Position numbers and translations under genes: made by a program. A stretch of DNA of 64,000 nt from JAFLTL01 sp964389525 (GTDB taxonomy: Bacteria; Bacteroidota; Bacteroidia; Bacteroidales; Muribaculaceae). The stretch lies in assembly GCA_964389525.1 (NCBI GenBank), contig CAYMEX010000013.1, positions 1 through 64,000 on the forward strand, read 5' to 3'. Shown piece after piece: positions 41,814-50,165 of the stretch; within the stretch, counting starts at the first letter, position 1, and each line of letters starts with the position of its first letter. The notes under the pieces were generated by a model. The model ran no database searches. It was not told the DNA's origin and worked only from the letters and a program-made list of their open reading frames with translations.

Positions 41814-42947
41814 ATGTGGTCGAGCCGTCCATATACATTTGATCGTGTCGTGCGCATCGTCTTCAGTCTGGCTGTTCTCGCCGGGCTGATATGGCTTATG
41901 GACGTGCTGCGACACGTGCTTCTGCCGTTTGCCGTGGCCGCACTTATAGCCTACATGATGGAGCCGTGGGTGCGCTACAACCAAAGGAAAATGCACCTGA
42001 AATCGCGCTGTGTAGCCGTGTTGATCACATGCGGCGAGATCATCGTCGTTTTCGCCATAATGTGTCTGATTTTCATACCTCTTGTCGAGAACGAGTGCGC
42101 ACAGCTATCCGACATGCTCGGCAAATACGCCCGCAACGGCCACCCGGGCATAGGACATTTCCCCGAGACAATACACCGCTTTGTGAGCACACGGCTCGAC
42201 ATAGACACGATAGCCTCGAAACTCGACAACGTCAACACCATGAGCGCGCTACGTGGCATGTGGGATGCGCTCTCGTCGGGACTCAACGAAATCCTCGCAC
42301 TACTCGGATGGGTAATAGCGATAGTCTATGTGTTCTTCATATCGCTCGACCTGAACAAATACCGCAGCGATTTCTACCGTTATATGCCGCGCCGATGGCT
42401 CCCCGCCGCCAAGTCGGTGGCGCACGATGTGAGCTGGACGATGAACCGCTACTTCCGTAATCAGGCACTGATATCGCTCATAACCGGACTGTGCTATGTC
42501 GTGGGATTCTCGATCGTGGGCATACCTATGGCCGTTGCGATCGGACTGATCAACTGCGTGCTGTTCATGGTGCCCTATCTCGTCTACGTCTCGGTCGTAC
42601 CTGTCACAGTCATGTGCATCTTCCACGCCATCGACACAGGTGTCGATTTCTGGACGATATGGCTGGAATGCGTCGCGGTCTACGCGGCTGTCGAGGCATT
42701 CTCCGATCTGTTTCTCACACCGCGCATCATGGGCAAGGCCATGGGGCTTAATCCGGCCGTGATACTGCTCGCGCTCTCGGTGTGGGGCACGCTGCTCGGC
42801 GTTCTCGGCATGGTCATAGCCCTTCCGGCCACTACCATTATGATAAAGTGGCTGAAAATGTGGCTTGTGTCGATCGACAGAGCACAGCAGTCCGAGGCCG
42901 TCACATCACGAAGCGGCGTAGCGGACGGCACCGCATCATCAGGCTGA
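41814..42947 (+). CDS. AI-2E/PerM-family membrane protein (copy 1)
   Basis: 377 residues, eight or so membrane helices. The start TFDRVVRIVFSLAVLAGLIWL, then LLPFAVAALIAYMMEPWVRY, is the family N-terminus; the central helix pair (LICGLCYVVGFSIVGIPMAVAIGLINCV-like) and C-terminal GKAMGLNPAVILLALSVWGTLLGVLGMVIALP are conserved. Family members have been proposed to export AI-2, but most act as generic solute or ion permeases. A paralogue with the same start and end motifs lies at 47855. The 3' end overlaps the convergent acyltransferase by 47 bases. Confidence 0.83.
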   Translation: MWSSRPYTFDRVVRIVFSLAVLAGLIWLMDVLRHVLLPFAVAALIAYMMEPWVRYNQRKMHLKSRCVAVLITCGEIIVVFAIMCLIFIPLVENECAQLSDMLGKYARNGHPGIGHFPETIHRFVSTRLDIDTIASKLDNVNTMSALRGMWDALSSGLNEILALLGWVIAIVYVFFISLDLNKYRSDFYRYMPRRWLPAAKSVAHDVSWTMNRYFRNQALISLITGLCYVVGFSIVGIPMAVAIGLINCVLFMVPYLVYVSVVPVTVMCIFHAIDTGVDFWTIWLECVAVYAAVEAFSDLFLTPRIMGKAMGLNPAVILLALSVWGTLLGVLGMVIALPATTIMIKWLKMWLVSIDRAQQSEAVTSRSGVADGTASSG

Positions 42948-44046
42948 CGATGCCGAAGCTGATGGCGGTCGAACATGCGGCGTTCAGCGTGAGGCGCATC
43001 CATGCCGGAAGCCTGGTGGCGTACATCACCTCATAGCCCCACTGCACGATCGAGAAATGGCACAGATAGACGCCGAACGACATAATGGCCAGACGCGTCA
43101 CCAGCGGCGACACTTTCACCTGCGAACGCTCGACCCAGAGAAAAACGGGCAGAGTCATCATAAACACGTTTATGCCGCAGAACGACCAGAACAGCTCAAT
43201 CAGAGCCCAGTTGCCCGAGGGCATCATCGAGATATAGCCGATGGTTGTGGCGGCAAATCCGATGACAAACATCGGCACCGTGACGGCGGCAAGGCGCGCC
43301 GCGCTGCAACGCACCGGGTTGCGCATGAGGTAGTGGGCAAGTATCATGTAGCCCATGAACCCCGACAGGTAGTAGAATGATCCAAAACTGTTCCAGCTGC
43401 ACACGCCCCATATGCCCCAGTTGTCGTAATTGCCCTGATAGCCGAGCGCGGGAGCGAAATACTGTATGTAGGGCACGAGCAGACTCGCTCCCCAGAGCCA
43501 CAGCACAGTGCGGATGTCGCGGTCTGACGCCGTCTCGAGCCACCGGCTCACGATAGGCATGACAAGATAGATGCCGAGCAGCATGTAGAGATACCAGAGC
43601 GGCACGGTATCGTAGTTGAAGTTGAAGATCCAGGTGTAGAGATGGTTCACCAGATTGTCGACGTCAAACGGCCCCACGAGCGACACATTGGCCGGATTGG
43701 TCCACACGTAGTTGTAGGCCAGAAAATTGGCGACCGGCAACACCAGCGACCAGAAAGCCAGCGGCCACAGAAGGCGGCCGATGCGCTTGCGGTAGAACCC
43801 GGTGAGTGTGGTGTCGCGCCTCACTGGCAGAAGAAGCACGCCGGTCATCATGGCGAAAAGCGGCACGCACGGTCTCACAAGGCTTCCGACGACAGCACCG
43901 AGTGTGAAGCCGGCATCGTCGATGCCATAAAGAGCGGTGAAGTGGTCGCAGCAGTGTGATATGACTACGAGCACGATAGCAAGCACGCGCAGCGCGTCGA
44001 TCCAGCCTATTGTCTCGCGTTGGCGGAGTGTGTCGGTGTGGCTCAT
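42901..44046 (-). CDS. Acyltransferase family 3 membrane protein
   Basis: 381 residues with about ten membrane helices. The N-terminal WIDALRVLAIVLVVISHCCDHF carries the conserved His of the family, and RPCVPLFAMMTGVLLLPV is the second family motif. These inner-membrane enzymes add acetyl or other acyl groups to sugars of surface polysaccharides or to small molecules; the acceptor is unknown. It starts 5 bases after the GH78-like gene ends, on the same strand, so the two form an operon. The 3' end overlaps the AI-2E-type gene. Confidence 0.85.
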   Translation of the reverse strand: MSHTDTLRQRETIGWIDALRVLAIVLVVISHCCDHFTALYGIDDAGFTLGAVVGSLVRPCVPLFAMMTGVLLLPVRRDTTLTGFYRKRIGRLLWPLAFWSLVLPVANFLAYNYVWTNPANVSLVGPFDVDNLVNHLYTWIFNFNYDTVPLWYLYMLLGIYLVMPIVSRWLETASDRDIRTVLWLWGASLLVPYIQYFAPALGYQGNYDNWGIWGVCSWNSFGSFYYLSGFMGYMILAHYLMRNPVRCSAARLAAVTVPMFVIGFAATTIGYISMMPSGNWALIELFWSFCGINVFMMTLPVFLWVERSQVKVSPLVTRLAIMSFGVYLCHFSIVQWGYEVMYATRLPAWMRLTLNAACSTAISFGIVSLMMRCRPLRRFVM

Positions 44047-44051
44047 CTCTT

Positions 44052-45827
44052 TTATTTTACGACAGTTATTTCATCGGGCGCTCCGACGGTGGTTATTATT
44101 TTGCCCGACGGAGTGCGGCGGTGCTCGACCGTTATCACACCGTAGGGAGTCGGATATGTACCTTTGGCCCAGTCGAGATCACCCAGATGCGGTGTGATCC
44201 TCACCTTGCGGCATCCCGGCTCAAGCACTTCCACGCCGAGGATGTGGCGGCTCATCCATGCTGTCGGCCCGCTTGCCCAGCCGTGGCACAGACTGTGACG
44301 GTGGCCCACATAGCAGTATCCGCCGAAATCGGCATGTATGTCATCCTCTCCTTCATGCGGCATACGCGTGATCGGCCCGGCATTCTTCGCCCAGTCGAGA
44401 TCAAAATCCTCCCAGAATGTCGTTGCGCCGAGATCGAGCATGCCACCCCAGAAATCGCGGATAATACCGATTGCCTCGTCGTGGCGTCCGGCCTTCGCAA
44501 GAGCCTCAAGCATATAGTAGCCGCCGAAAGTCGAGAAACCCTTTGTGCCGCCGACACTCACACATTCACTGCATGCCTTCTCGGCATCCATCGTTCCGGC
44601 AAGGGCCATGAGCGAGGCGGCCTGTTTAAGACCGTTGTAGGGCATCTTCTTGCGCGAAAGGCGTTTGCGTACCTCGCGGCATTTCGCGACGCGGTCGCTG
44701 TCGCCGGCGACGTTGCTCAGACTCTCACCCGCCTGCATCGCCCAGTCGATGAGTGCGCGAAAGCCGGCTTCCACTCCCGCCTCATTGCTGCTCGAAGGCC
44801 AGTCGAGAAAACGCCAGTCCGACAGACGCTCCGTGCCGTCCTTGTCGACAAGGCTCTCGATTCGGTCGATCAGTCCGGCTATATAAGGCGCGTGACGGTC
44901 GAGAAACTCGCGGTTGCCCGATTGCATATACCAGTCATGCTGGATGATAAGATACCATAGCGAGTATGCGCTCATGCCGTTGAACCACTGCGGCAGCGGC
45001 CACTGTTCGGCGGCAAGGTCGAGAGTGCGCTCCACCGTCGGCTCACTTCCGAACACGACTGCGATCGTCGATGTTTCAGGGTGCATGTCGCCGAGCCATA
45101 TCAGGCGGTCGCGCTTCACGCCGTCCCACAGATAGTCCTGCATGCACAGATGCACCGTATATGCGCCAGTGTTCCATATCTCGGTCAGCCGCTCATCCGA
45201 ACAGCTGAAACTACCTGCATACGGTATGTCGCGGTAGCGCAGCACAGCTTCGACCTCTTTCAGGTTGACGGTCACATCCTTGTCGAGCAGGTCGATGCGG
45301 GCGAAACGAAATCCCGAGTTGCCTGTCTCGATCTGGCCGTAGAAAGGCATCGTAAGCACCATGTCGCGTATGGCATGGTCGTTGGTCGCGGTGTTAGGCT
45401 TCTCGCCGTCGGCAACCGCAACCGACTTCAGGTCGCTGCACGCCTCCGAAACCGACTCGCCGAGCCTCACGCGCATCCGCGGAGTCATCTGAGGCGAACA
45501 GGTCGATATGGTTATGCGGATGCCGCCGGTCAGCTCCTTGCCGAAATCAAACAGTATCGAAGCCGTGGCGTCGTCGGTCGACACCATGCGGCACATCCCG
45601 CTGTCAAAAATGTCCGATTGCCCTGTGCCGGGCACCAGAAGCCGCTCCGCGTCCGTCACGTTGCCCTCGGTCGACAGTATGCTTTTGGGCGTTACATATA
45701 CACGGGTCATTTCATCGGCAGTCATGCGTGCCGAGTCAGCCGCAAGCGCAGGCGGCAGCGTCTGTGCCTCGCACGGATATGCGGCAGAAAGGAGCAGAGC
45801 GGTAAAAAAGGGCGCGATGTATTTCAT
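44052..45827 (-). CDS. GH78-like alpha-L-rhamnosidase family protein
   Basis: 591 residues from the ATG at 45827 (MKYIAPFFTALLLS), with a signal peptide. A beta-sandwich N-terminal half is followed by an alpha/alpha barrel. Motifs: NTGAYTVHLCMQDYLWDGVKRDRLIWLGDMHPE (general-acid region of GH78), SDWRFLDWPSS and the end of the barrel CHGWASGPTAWMSRHILG. GH78 enzymes release alpha-L-rhamnose from plant glycosides and polysaccharides. The gene is shorter than many GH78 proteins, lacking extra N-terminal modules, and the assignment of activity is by family only. Confidence 0.78.
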   Translation of the reverse strand: MKYIAPFFTALLLSAAYPCEAQTLPPALAADSARMTADEMTRVYVTPKSILSTEGNVTDAERLLVPGTGQSDIFDSGMCRMVSTDDATASILFDFGKELTGGIRITISTCSPQMTPRMRVRLGESVSEACSDLKSVAVADGEKPNTATNDHAIRDMVLTMPFYGQIETGNSGFRFARIDLLDKDVTVNLKEVEAVLRYRDIPYAGSFSCSDERLTEIWNTGAYTVHLCMQDYLWDGVKRDRLIWLGDMHPETSTIAVVFGSEPTVERTLDLAAEQWPLPQWFNGMSAYSLWYLIIQHDWYMQSGNREFLDRHAPYIAGLIDRIESLVDKDGTERLSDWRFLDWPSSSNEAGVEAGFRALIDWAMQAGESLSNVAGDSDRVAKCREVRKRLSRKKMPYNGLKQAASLMALAGTMDAEKACSECVSVGGTKGFSTFGGYYMLEALAKAGRHDEAIGIIRDFWGGMLDLGATTFWEDFDLDWAKNAGPITRMPHEGEDDIHADFGGYCYVGHRHSLCHGWASGPTAWMSRHILGVEVLEPGCRKVRITPHLGDLDWAKGTYPTPYGVITVEHRRTPSGKIITTVGAPDEITVVK

Positions 45828-45870
45828 GGCAGGAAATGTGGACTGTGAGTTAGGTTTGCAACTTCCGATA

Positions 45871-45878
45871 CAAAGATA
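45871..45878 (-). promoter_or_regulatory. Possible -7 element of the GH78-like gene
   Basis: TATCTTTG on the minus strand, 44 bases before the ATG at 45827; the -33 element is at non-standard spacing. Confidence 0.35.
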
Positions 45879-45936
45879 GCAGACTAAATTCATTGAACAT
45901 GCCAAAATGGCCAAAAACCATCTTCTTCAAAAAAAA

Positions 45937-45968
45937 TTTGCGCGAACCGATATTAACCATTATATTTG
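45937..45968 (+). promoter_or_regulatory. tRNA promoter
   Basis: TTTG (45937-45940), 20 bases, TATATTTG (45961-45968): a complete consensus promoter, 42 bases before the tRNA. Confidence 0.75.
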
Positions 45969-46010
45969 CACCGCAAAAGTCAGAAATCAGTCATTGACCG
46001 ATTGCGACAC

Positions 46011-46084
46011 GGTCCCATAGCTCAGTTGGTTAGAGCACCTGACTCATAATCAGGGAGTCCTTGGTTCAAGCCCAAGTGGGACCA
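46011..46084 (+). tRNA. tRNA with CAT anticodon (Met or Ile2)
   Basis: 74 bases without encoded CCA. Acceptor stem GGTCCCA pairs with TGGGACC (46077-46083). D-arm AGCTCAGTTGGTTAGAGC, anticodon stem CCTGA / TCAGG around the CTCATAA loop, and T-arm CTTGG-TTCAAGC-CCAAG are all standard. The CAT anticodon fits elongator tRNA-Met or the lysidine-modified tRNA-Ile2; I cannot separate these here. Confidence 0.95.
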
Positions 46085-46139
46085 CACTCCAAAGTGCCGA
46101 CAGCGATTATAGTCTTGCTGTCCGCACTATAAAAACAGC

Positions 46140-46180
46140 TACGGGTTCGACTCATAGAGTCGAACCCGTAATTTATTTAT
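46140..46180. terminator. Strong terminator after the tRNA
   Basis: A 14-bp perfect stem (TACGGGTTCGACTC-ata-GAGTCGAACCCGTA, 46140-46170) is followed by ATTTATTTAT. It may also stop the convergent MFS gene. Confidence 0.75.
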
Positions 46181-46197
46181 CATATCTGCTTAAAAAA

Positions 46198-46232
46198 TTA
46201 TCCGGGCAACGCCCGACGGCGTACCCGGATAA
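46198..46232 (-). repeat. Isolated hairpin related to module R3
   Basis: TTATCCGGG and CCCGGATAA enclose an inner stem with CGAC loop on the plus strand (GTCG on minus). Read on the minus strand, GGGTACGCC-GTCG-GGCG and GCCCGG match the middle hairpin of R3 with compensated changes. Confidence 0.6.
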
Positions 46233-46269
46233 ATATTTCATGCGCCGGCCTATTATGCCGACAGCCTTG

Positions 46270-47754
46270 TTACTCCTCTGCTGCGGCAGCCTCAGCAGCC
46301 TCAGACTCCTTTGACTGGATATTAGGAAGCTCCAGACCGTAATGATGCTTCTTGTCCATCGCAAGCAGAACGAACGCGAATATCAGGGCAAGAACACCGA
46401 ACCCGGCAAATATCACCATCGGTATCGTGTAGTCGTAAGGCACAAACACGTTCGGATCCTCGACTCCCATGGCCTTCTGCGACTCAATCTCGCCAAGAGC
46501 GGCTATCACAGCCGGATTATTGGCATTCACATTGTCGAGCACATAGCCGATGAGCATCGGCACAAGGCAGAGACCTATGTTCTGAACCCAGAAGATAAGA
46601 CAGTATGCGCTGCCGAGCACACGCTCGTCGATGATCTTGGGCACCGAAGGCCACAATGCGGCCGGGACAAGCGCAAACGAGATGCCGAGCACCACGATCG
46701 TCACATAGGCAAGCAGCTCGCTGTGAGTGGCAGGAAGCAGGAACGCGAATATAAGATGACAGCATATCAGCAGCAGCGCGCCCCATATGAGCATCGTTGC
46801 GCCACGCCCCTTGCGATCGAGGAAATTACCGAGAAACACAGTAATAACTGCGGCACCAATCGGGAACCAGCGGAATATATTGGATGCCTGCGAGGGCGAT
46901 ATGCCGTCGAGATTGCACTGGAGCATCTCGGCGCCATAGGCCTGGAACGGGAAAATAGCCGAGTAATAGAGCACACAGAGCAGAGCGACGATCCAGAACA
47001 CTTTGCTTGAGAAAATCTTTGTGACATCGGCGAGCTTGAACTCCTCCTCGCCGGCCTCCTCGCTTCCGCCGCCGAGCTGACGGTCGAGCTTGGTGTCAAG
47101 CACACAGAACACACAATAGTTGATCAGACCGATCAGGAGGAGTATCGTGCAGAATGCCACCGGTATGACTGCCGACCCGAAGCTCTCGGCGATAAGAGGC
47201 GAAATCGAGAATATAGCGAACACGCCTATGCGAGCGAGAGCCATCTCAAGACCCATGGCAAGCGCCATCTCCTTACCCTTAAACCATTTTGCAATCGCCT
47301 TAGACACCGTTGTTCCGGCCATCTCGCAGCCGACACCGAAAATCATGAATCCGAGCGAAGCCATTTTTGCGCTTGCAGGCATAGAAACCCACCATGAGTT
47401 CAGCCACTCCTCAAGTCCCGTACCCTTGAACCAAGTGCTGAGACCGTAAAGCTTGATACATGCGCCCACAAACATGAGCGAGGCCGATAGCACACCGGTA
47501 AAACGGACACCCATCTTGTCGAGGATAAAACCGGCGACAATCAGGAAACCACATACGTTGATTATGTATTCCGATGCACGATACGTGCCATAGGTGGCTG
47601 AGTTCCAGCCAAACTGAGGTTCAAGAAGGCTTTTTATGGGAGCCAGAGCGTCGACAAACATGTAGGCGAAGAACATCATCGACGCGATAAGCGCCAATGC
47701 CGTCCAGCGGGCCCATGCCTTGTCATTAAGATACAATTGCAATTGCTTAGTCAT
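46270..47754 (-). CDS. Major facilitator superfamily transporter
   Basis: 494 residues, 12 membrane helices. Helix 1 region RWTALALIASMMFFAYMFVDALAPIKSLLE, then GTYRASEYIINVCGFLIVAGFILDKMGVRFTG with the MFS loop motif (FILDKMGVRF). A charged C-terminal tail (SKESEAAEAAAAEE) is unusual. The substrate is not clear; the protein does not match sugar-phosphate or nitrate carriers well enough to name. The gene is convergent with the tRNA region and lies divergent from the second AI-2E-type gene. Confidence 0.8.
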   Translation of the reverse strand: MTKQLQLYLNDKAWARWTALALIASMMFFAYMFVDALAPIKSLLEPQFGWNSATYGTYRASEYIINVCGFLIVAGFILDKMGVRFTGVLSASLMFVGACIKLYGLSTWFKGTGLEEWLNSWWVSMPASAKMASLGFMIFGVGCEMAGTTVSKAIAKWFKGKEMALAMGLEMALARIGVFAIFSISPLIAESFGSAVIPVAFCTILLLIGLINYCVFCVLDTKLDRQLGGGSEEAGEEEFKLADVTKIFSSKVFWIVALLCVLYYSAIFPFQAYGAEMLQCNLDGISPSQASNIFRWFPIGAAVITVFLGNFLDRKGRGATMLIWGALLLICCHLIFAFLLPATHSELLAYVTIVVLGISFALVPAALWPSVPKIIDERVLGSAYCLIFWVQNIGLCLVPMLIGYVLDNVNANNPAVIAALGEIESQKAMGVEDPNVFVPYDYTIPMVIFAGFGVLALIFAFVLLAMDKKHHYGLELPNIQSKESEAAEAAAAEE

Positions 47755-47854
47755 ATGTGATAATATTTGTTTCGATTGCTTTAGATCACAAAACTAACCA
47801 ATAATTTTGTATTTTTATGGCGTTTTTGGCCACGAATAAAAAAACGAAATCAAG

Positions 47855-48994
47855 ATGCCGATTATATCGAGGCAGCCGTTCACTCTCGACAGAGTGGTCA
47901 GACTACTCCTGACCATTGGAGGATTCACGTTTGCCATATGGCTTATATACCGTCTGCGTTCTGCGCTGCTGCCGTTCGGCATCGCCTGCCTCATCGCCTA
48001 CATGATGGAGCCCTTCGTCAGGTTCAACAAACAGCTTCTTCATCTGCGAAGCCGTGTCGTACCGATTCTGGTCACACTGTTCGAGACATTTGTGTTTTTC
48101 CTGATACTCTGCTACTTCTGCATACCGTCGATTATCGAGGAGCTGCACGTCATGGCCTCGCTCCTGCAGCGATACGCCGAGTCATCGGGCGAAGTGATAC
48201 CATTCCTGCCGCCCGAGATACACGACGCCCTGCACAAGAGCCTTGACATAAAGCAGCTTGCGCAGTGGCTCACCGACCAGAACCTCCAGCGCATCATCAA
48301 CTACCTCCTCAAAGTGGTGACCGGCGGAGTAGGCTTTGTGTTCGAGTTTCTGAGCTGGGCCATCATATTCCTTTATGTCGCGTTCATTCTGCTTGATTAC
48401 GAAAGACTCATGAGAGGATTTCGCGACCTCATTCCGCCCAAATACCGTCCGCAGGTTCAGAAAATCTCTGGCGACATCAAAAACAGCATGAACCATTATT
48501 TCCGCGGACAGGCACTCATCGCAGCTATTGTAGCGGCGATCTACAGCATAGGCTTCCTCATAGTCGGTCTGCCGTTGGCTGTCATTATGGGCATATTCAT
48601 AGGCATACTCTTCATGGTTCCATACCTTCAGTTCATATCGATCATTCCGGTAACCTTGCTATGTGTAGTCGTGTCGATCGACTCCACTGTCGATTTCTGG
48701 ACAATATGGTGGGAGTGCATTGCCGTATATGCTGTCGTGCAGATCGTAGCCGACGTGATACTCACTCCGAAGATCATGGGAAAAGCAATGGGACTTAACC
48801 CGGCGATAATACTACTCTCACTCTCCATATGGGGGTCACTGCTCGGCATACTCGGCATGCTCATAGCCCTGCCGCTCACCACACTGATGATTTCATACTA
48901 CGACACCTACATCATCAGGCCGGCAGCAGAGAGGCAAGGAGCGCAAGGTTTCGAGGGAGAGAAATTGATCGACGAAGTAACACACTCCGAATAA
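47855..48994 (+). CDS. AI-2E/PerM-family membrane protein (copy 2)
   Basis: 379 residues. The N-terminus (RQPFTLDRVVRLLLTIGGFTFAIWLIYRL, ALLPFGIACLIAYMMEPFVRF) and the end (GKAMGLNPAIILLSLSIWGSLLGILGMLIALP) closely track the protein at 41814, so the two are paralogues, while the middle (residues 100-200) has diverged. Eight membrane helices are likely. It is a permease of unproven substrate; AI-2 transport should not be assumed. The gene is divergent from the MFS transporter with 100 bases between them, where TAATTTTG (47802-47809) could be its -7 element. Confidence 0.83.
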   Translation: MPIISRQPFTLDRVVRLLLTIGGFTFAIWLIYRLRSALLPFGIACLIAYMMEPFVRFNKQLLHLRSRVVPILVTLFETFVFFLILCYFCIPSIIEELHVMASLLQRYAESSGEVIPFLPPEIHDALHKSLDIKQLAQWLTDQNLQRIINYLLKVVTGGVGFVFEFLSWAIIFLYVAFILLDYERLMRGFRDLIPPKYRPQVQKISGDIKNSMNHYFRGQALIAAIVAAIYSIGFLIVGLPLAVIMGIFIGILFMVPYLQFISIIPVTLLCVVVSIDSTVDFWTIWWECIAVYAVVQIVADVILTPKIMGKAMGLNPAIILLSLSIWGSLLGILGMLIALPLTTLMISYYDTYIIRPAAERQGAQGFEGEKLIDEVTHSE

Positions 48995-49142
48995 GCACGT
49001 TGCGCAACACTACAACCTCACATACACAACTGTAAGACATTATTAACTAATTTTACGCACAAACTACATACCTCTTCAGAAAAAAAAGACGATATTTGTA
49101 AACACACATACAGTTAATCGAAAACTAAACAGAAAACTTAAA

Positions 49143-50072
49143 ATGAAATTTTCTCTGAAATCAATACTTGCAACTCTTGCAATCGGCCTTACAATGACCG
49201 CATGCGACTTTGGCAATAACAACCAGACTTCGACAAGCTCTGTCACATATACAGCCGAGGACCTACTCATGCGACTTGAGGCAGGAGGCAACGTGACCGA
49301 ACCCGAAGCACCGCAGCTCCAGGCCTTCCTGAAAGCCGACAACGAGGGAGCGAGGATAGCGTTCACAATTTCCAACCTGCGTCTTACAAACAACAAGATC
49401 TCGTCTCTGGCTATACCCGAGCTCAAAGTCACATACACAGAGACCGGCTTTGAGGCAAACCAGATTCTTATACCTGTTTCCGGTTCTTCAAGCATTATTG
49501 AGAACTTCAAATTCCAGATTGTAGGAAACTGGATGACACTGTCTATGACAGTCGACAACGAGAACGTAACACTTTGCTCGGCATGGGTGTGGACCGGACA
49601 GCAGCTCTATTCTGCAAACTACGAGTTCGACAGCTCGAAGAGCAGCACTAAAATCACACTCTTCGGAGGCACATCCAACATCATCAATCAGGACGCAGGC
49701 ACAACCAACGAGAACAAGGACATGGAGTATGGCATAGTCTTCGACCAGAAGAACCATAAAGCCGACGTATACTCGTTCTTCACACCGTTCGACGGCGTTG
49801 AGTCTTCAGCTAAGACATACATTTTTGAGGGAATACCCTACACCCTTGAGGCAGGAGGCATCTCACTGCAGTCCGACGAAGAGATCGCCGTTAAGACCGT
49901 GACGAAATACGAGACCACTGAAGCACCCGATATCAAGCTATCATCGCTTTCTGTGTTCATCCCCTACAACGGCATGAAGTCAAACCTCCGATATATCGTT
50001 AACGAAAACGGCAACACAATCACGATCGCCTGCTCGCCCATGGAGCTTGTACAGCAGCTGAAAATGCACTGA
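49143..50072 (+). CDS. Uncharacterised lipoprotein
   Basis: 309 residues. The lipobox is LTMTAC (Cys21), followed by a short Asn/Thr/Ser linker. The rest alternates beta strands, with two similar halves (IAFTISNLRLTNNKI, ITLFGGTSNIINQ; then YGIVFDQKNHKADVYSFF, IPYNGMKSNLRYIV). It could be a two-domain beta-sandwich or lipocalin-like surface lipoprotein. I do not recognise the family with confidence. It has its own terminator. Confidence 0.65.
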   Translation: MKFSLKSILATLAIGLTMTACDFGNNNQTSTSSVTYTAEDLLMRLEAGGNVTEPEAPQLQAFLKADNEGARIAFTISNLRLTNNKISSLAIPELKVTYTETGFEANQILIPVSGSSSIIENFKFQIVGNWMTLSMTVDNENVTLCSAWVWTGQQLYSANYEFDSSKSSTKITLFGGTSNIINQDAGTTNENKDMEYGIVFDQKNHKADVYSFFTPFDGVESSAKTYIFEGIPYTLEAGGISLQSDEEIAVKTVTKYETTEAPDIKLSSLSVFIPYNGMKSNLRYIVNENGNTITIACSPMELVQQLKMH

Positions 50073-50127
50073 TCTTAAGCCGCGAGCGCCGCGCATCATT
50101 ACCGCGACAACTCATATTTTAAACATC

Positions 50128-50160
50128 GGCGGCGCAGAATATCTGCGCCGCCTTTCTTTT
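50128..50160 (+). terminator. Strong terminator after the lipoprotein gene
   Basis: GGCGGCGCAGA-ata-TCTGCGCCGCC (50128-50152) followed by TTTCTTTT. It ends only a few bases before the next start codon at 50166, so the downstream promoter must overlap this hairpin or lie within it. Confidence 0.8.
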
Positions 50161-50165
50161 TCCTC

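Noticed and set aside
41814..42947. Assignment as AI-2 quorum-sensing exporter
   Set aside because: Family membership is clear but most members of this family have other or unknown substrates; no luxS or AI-2 gene is nearby.
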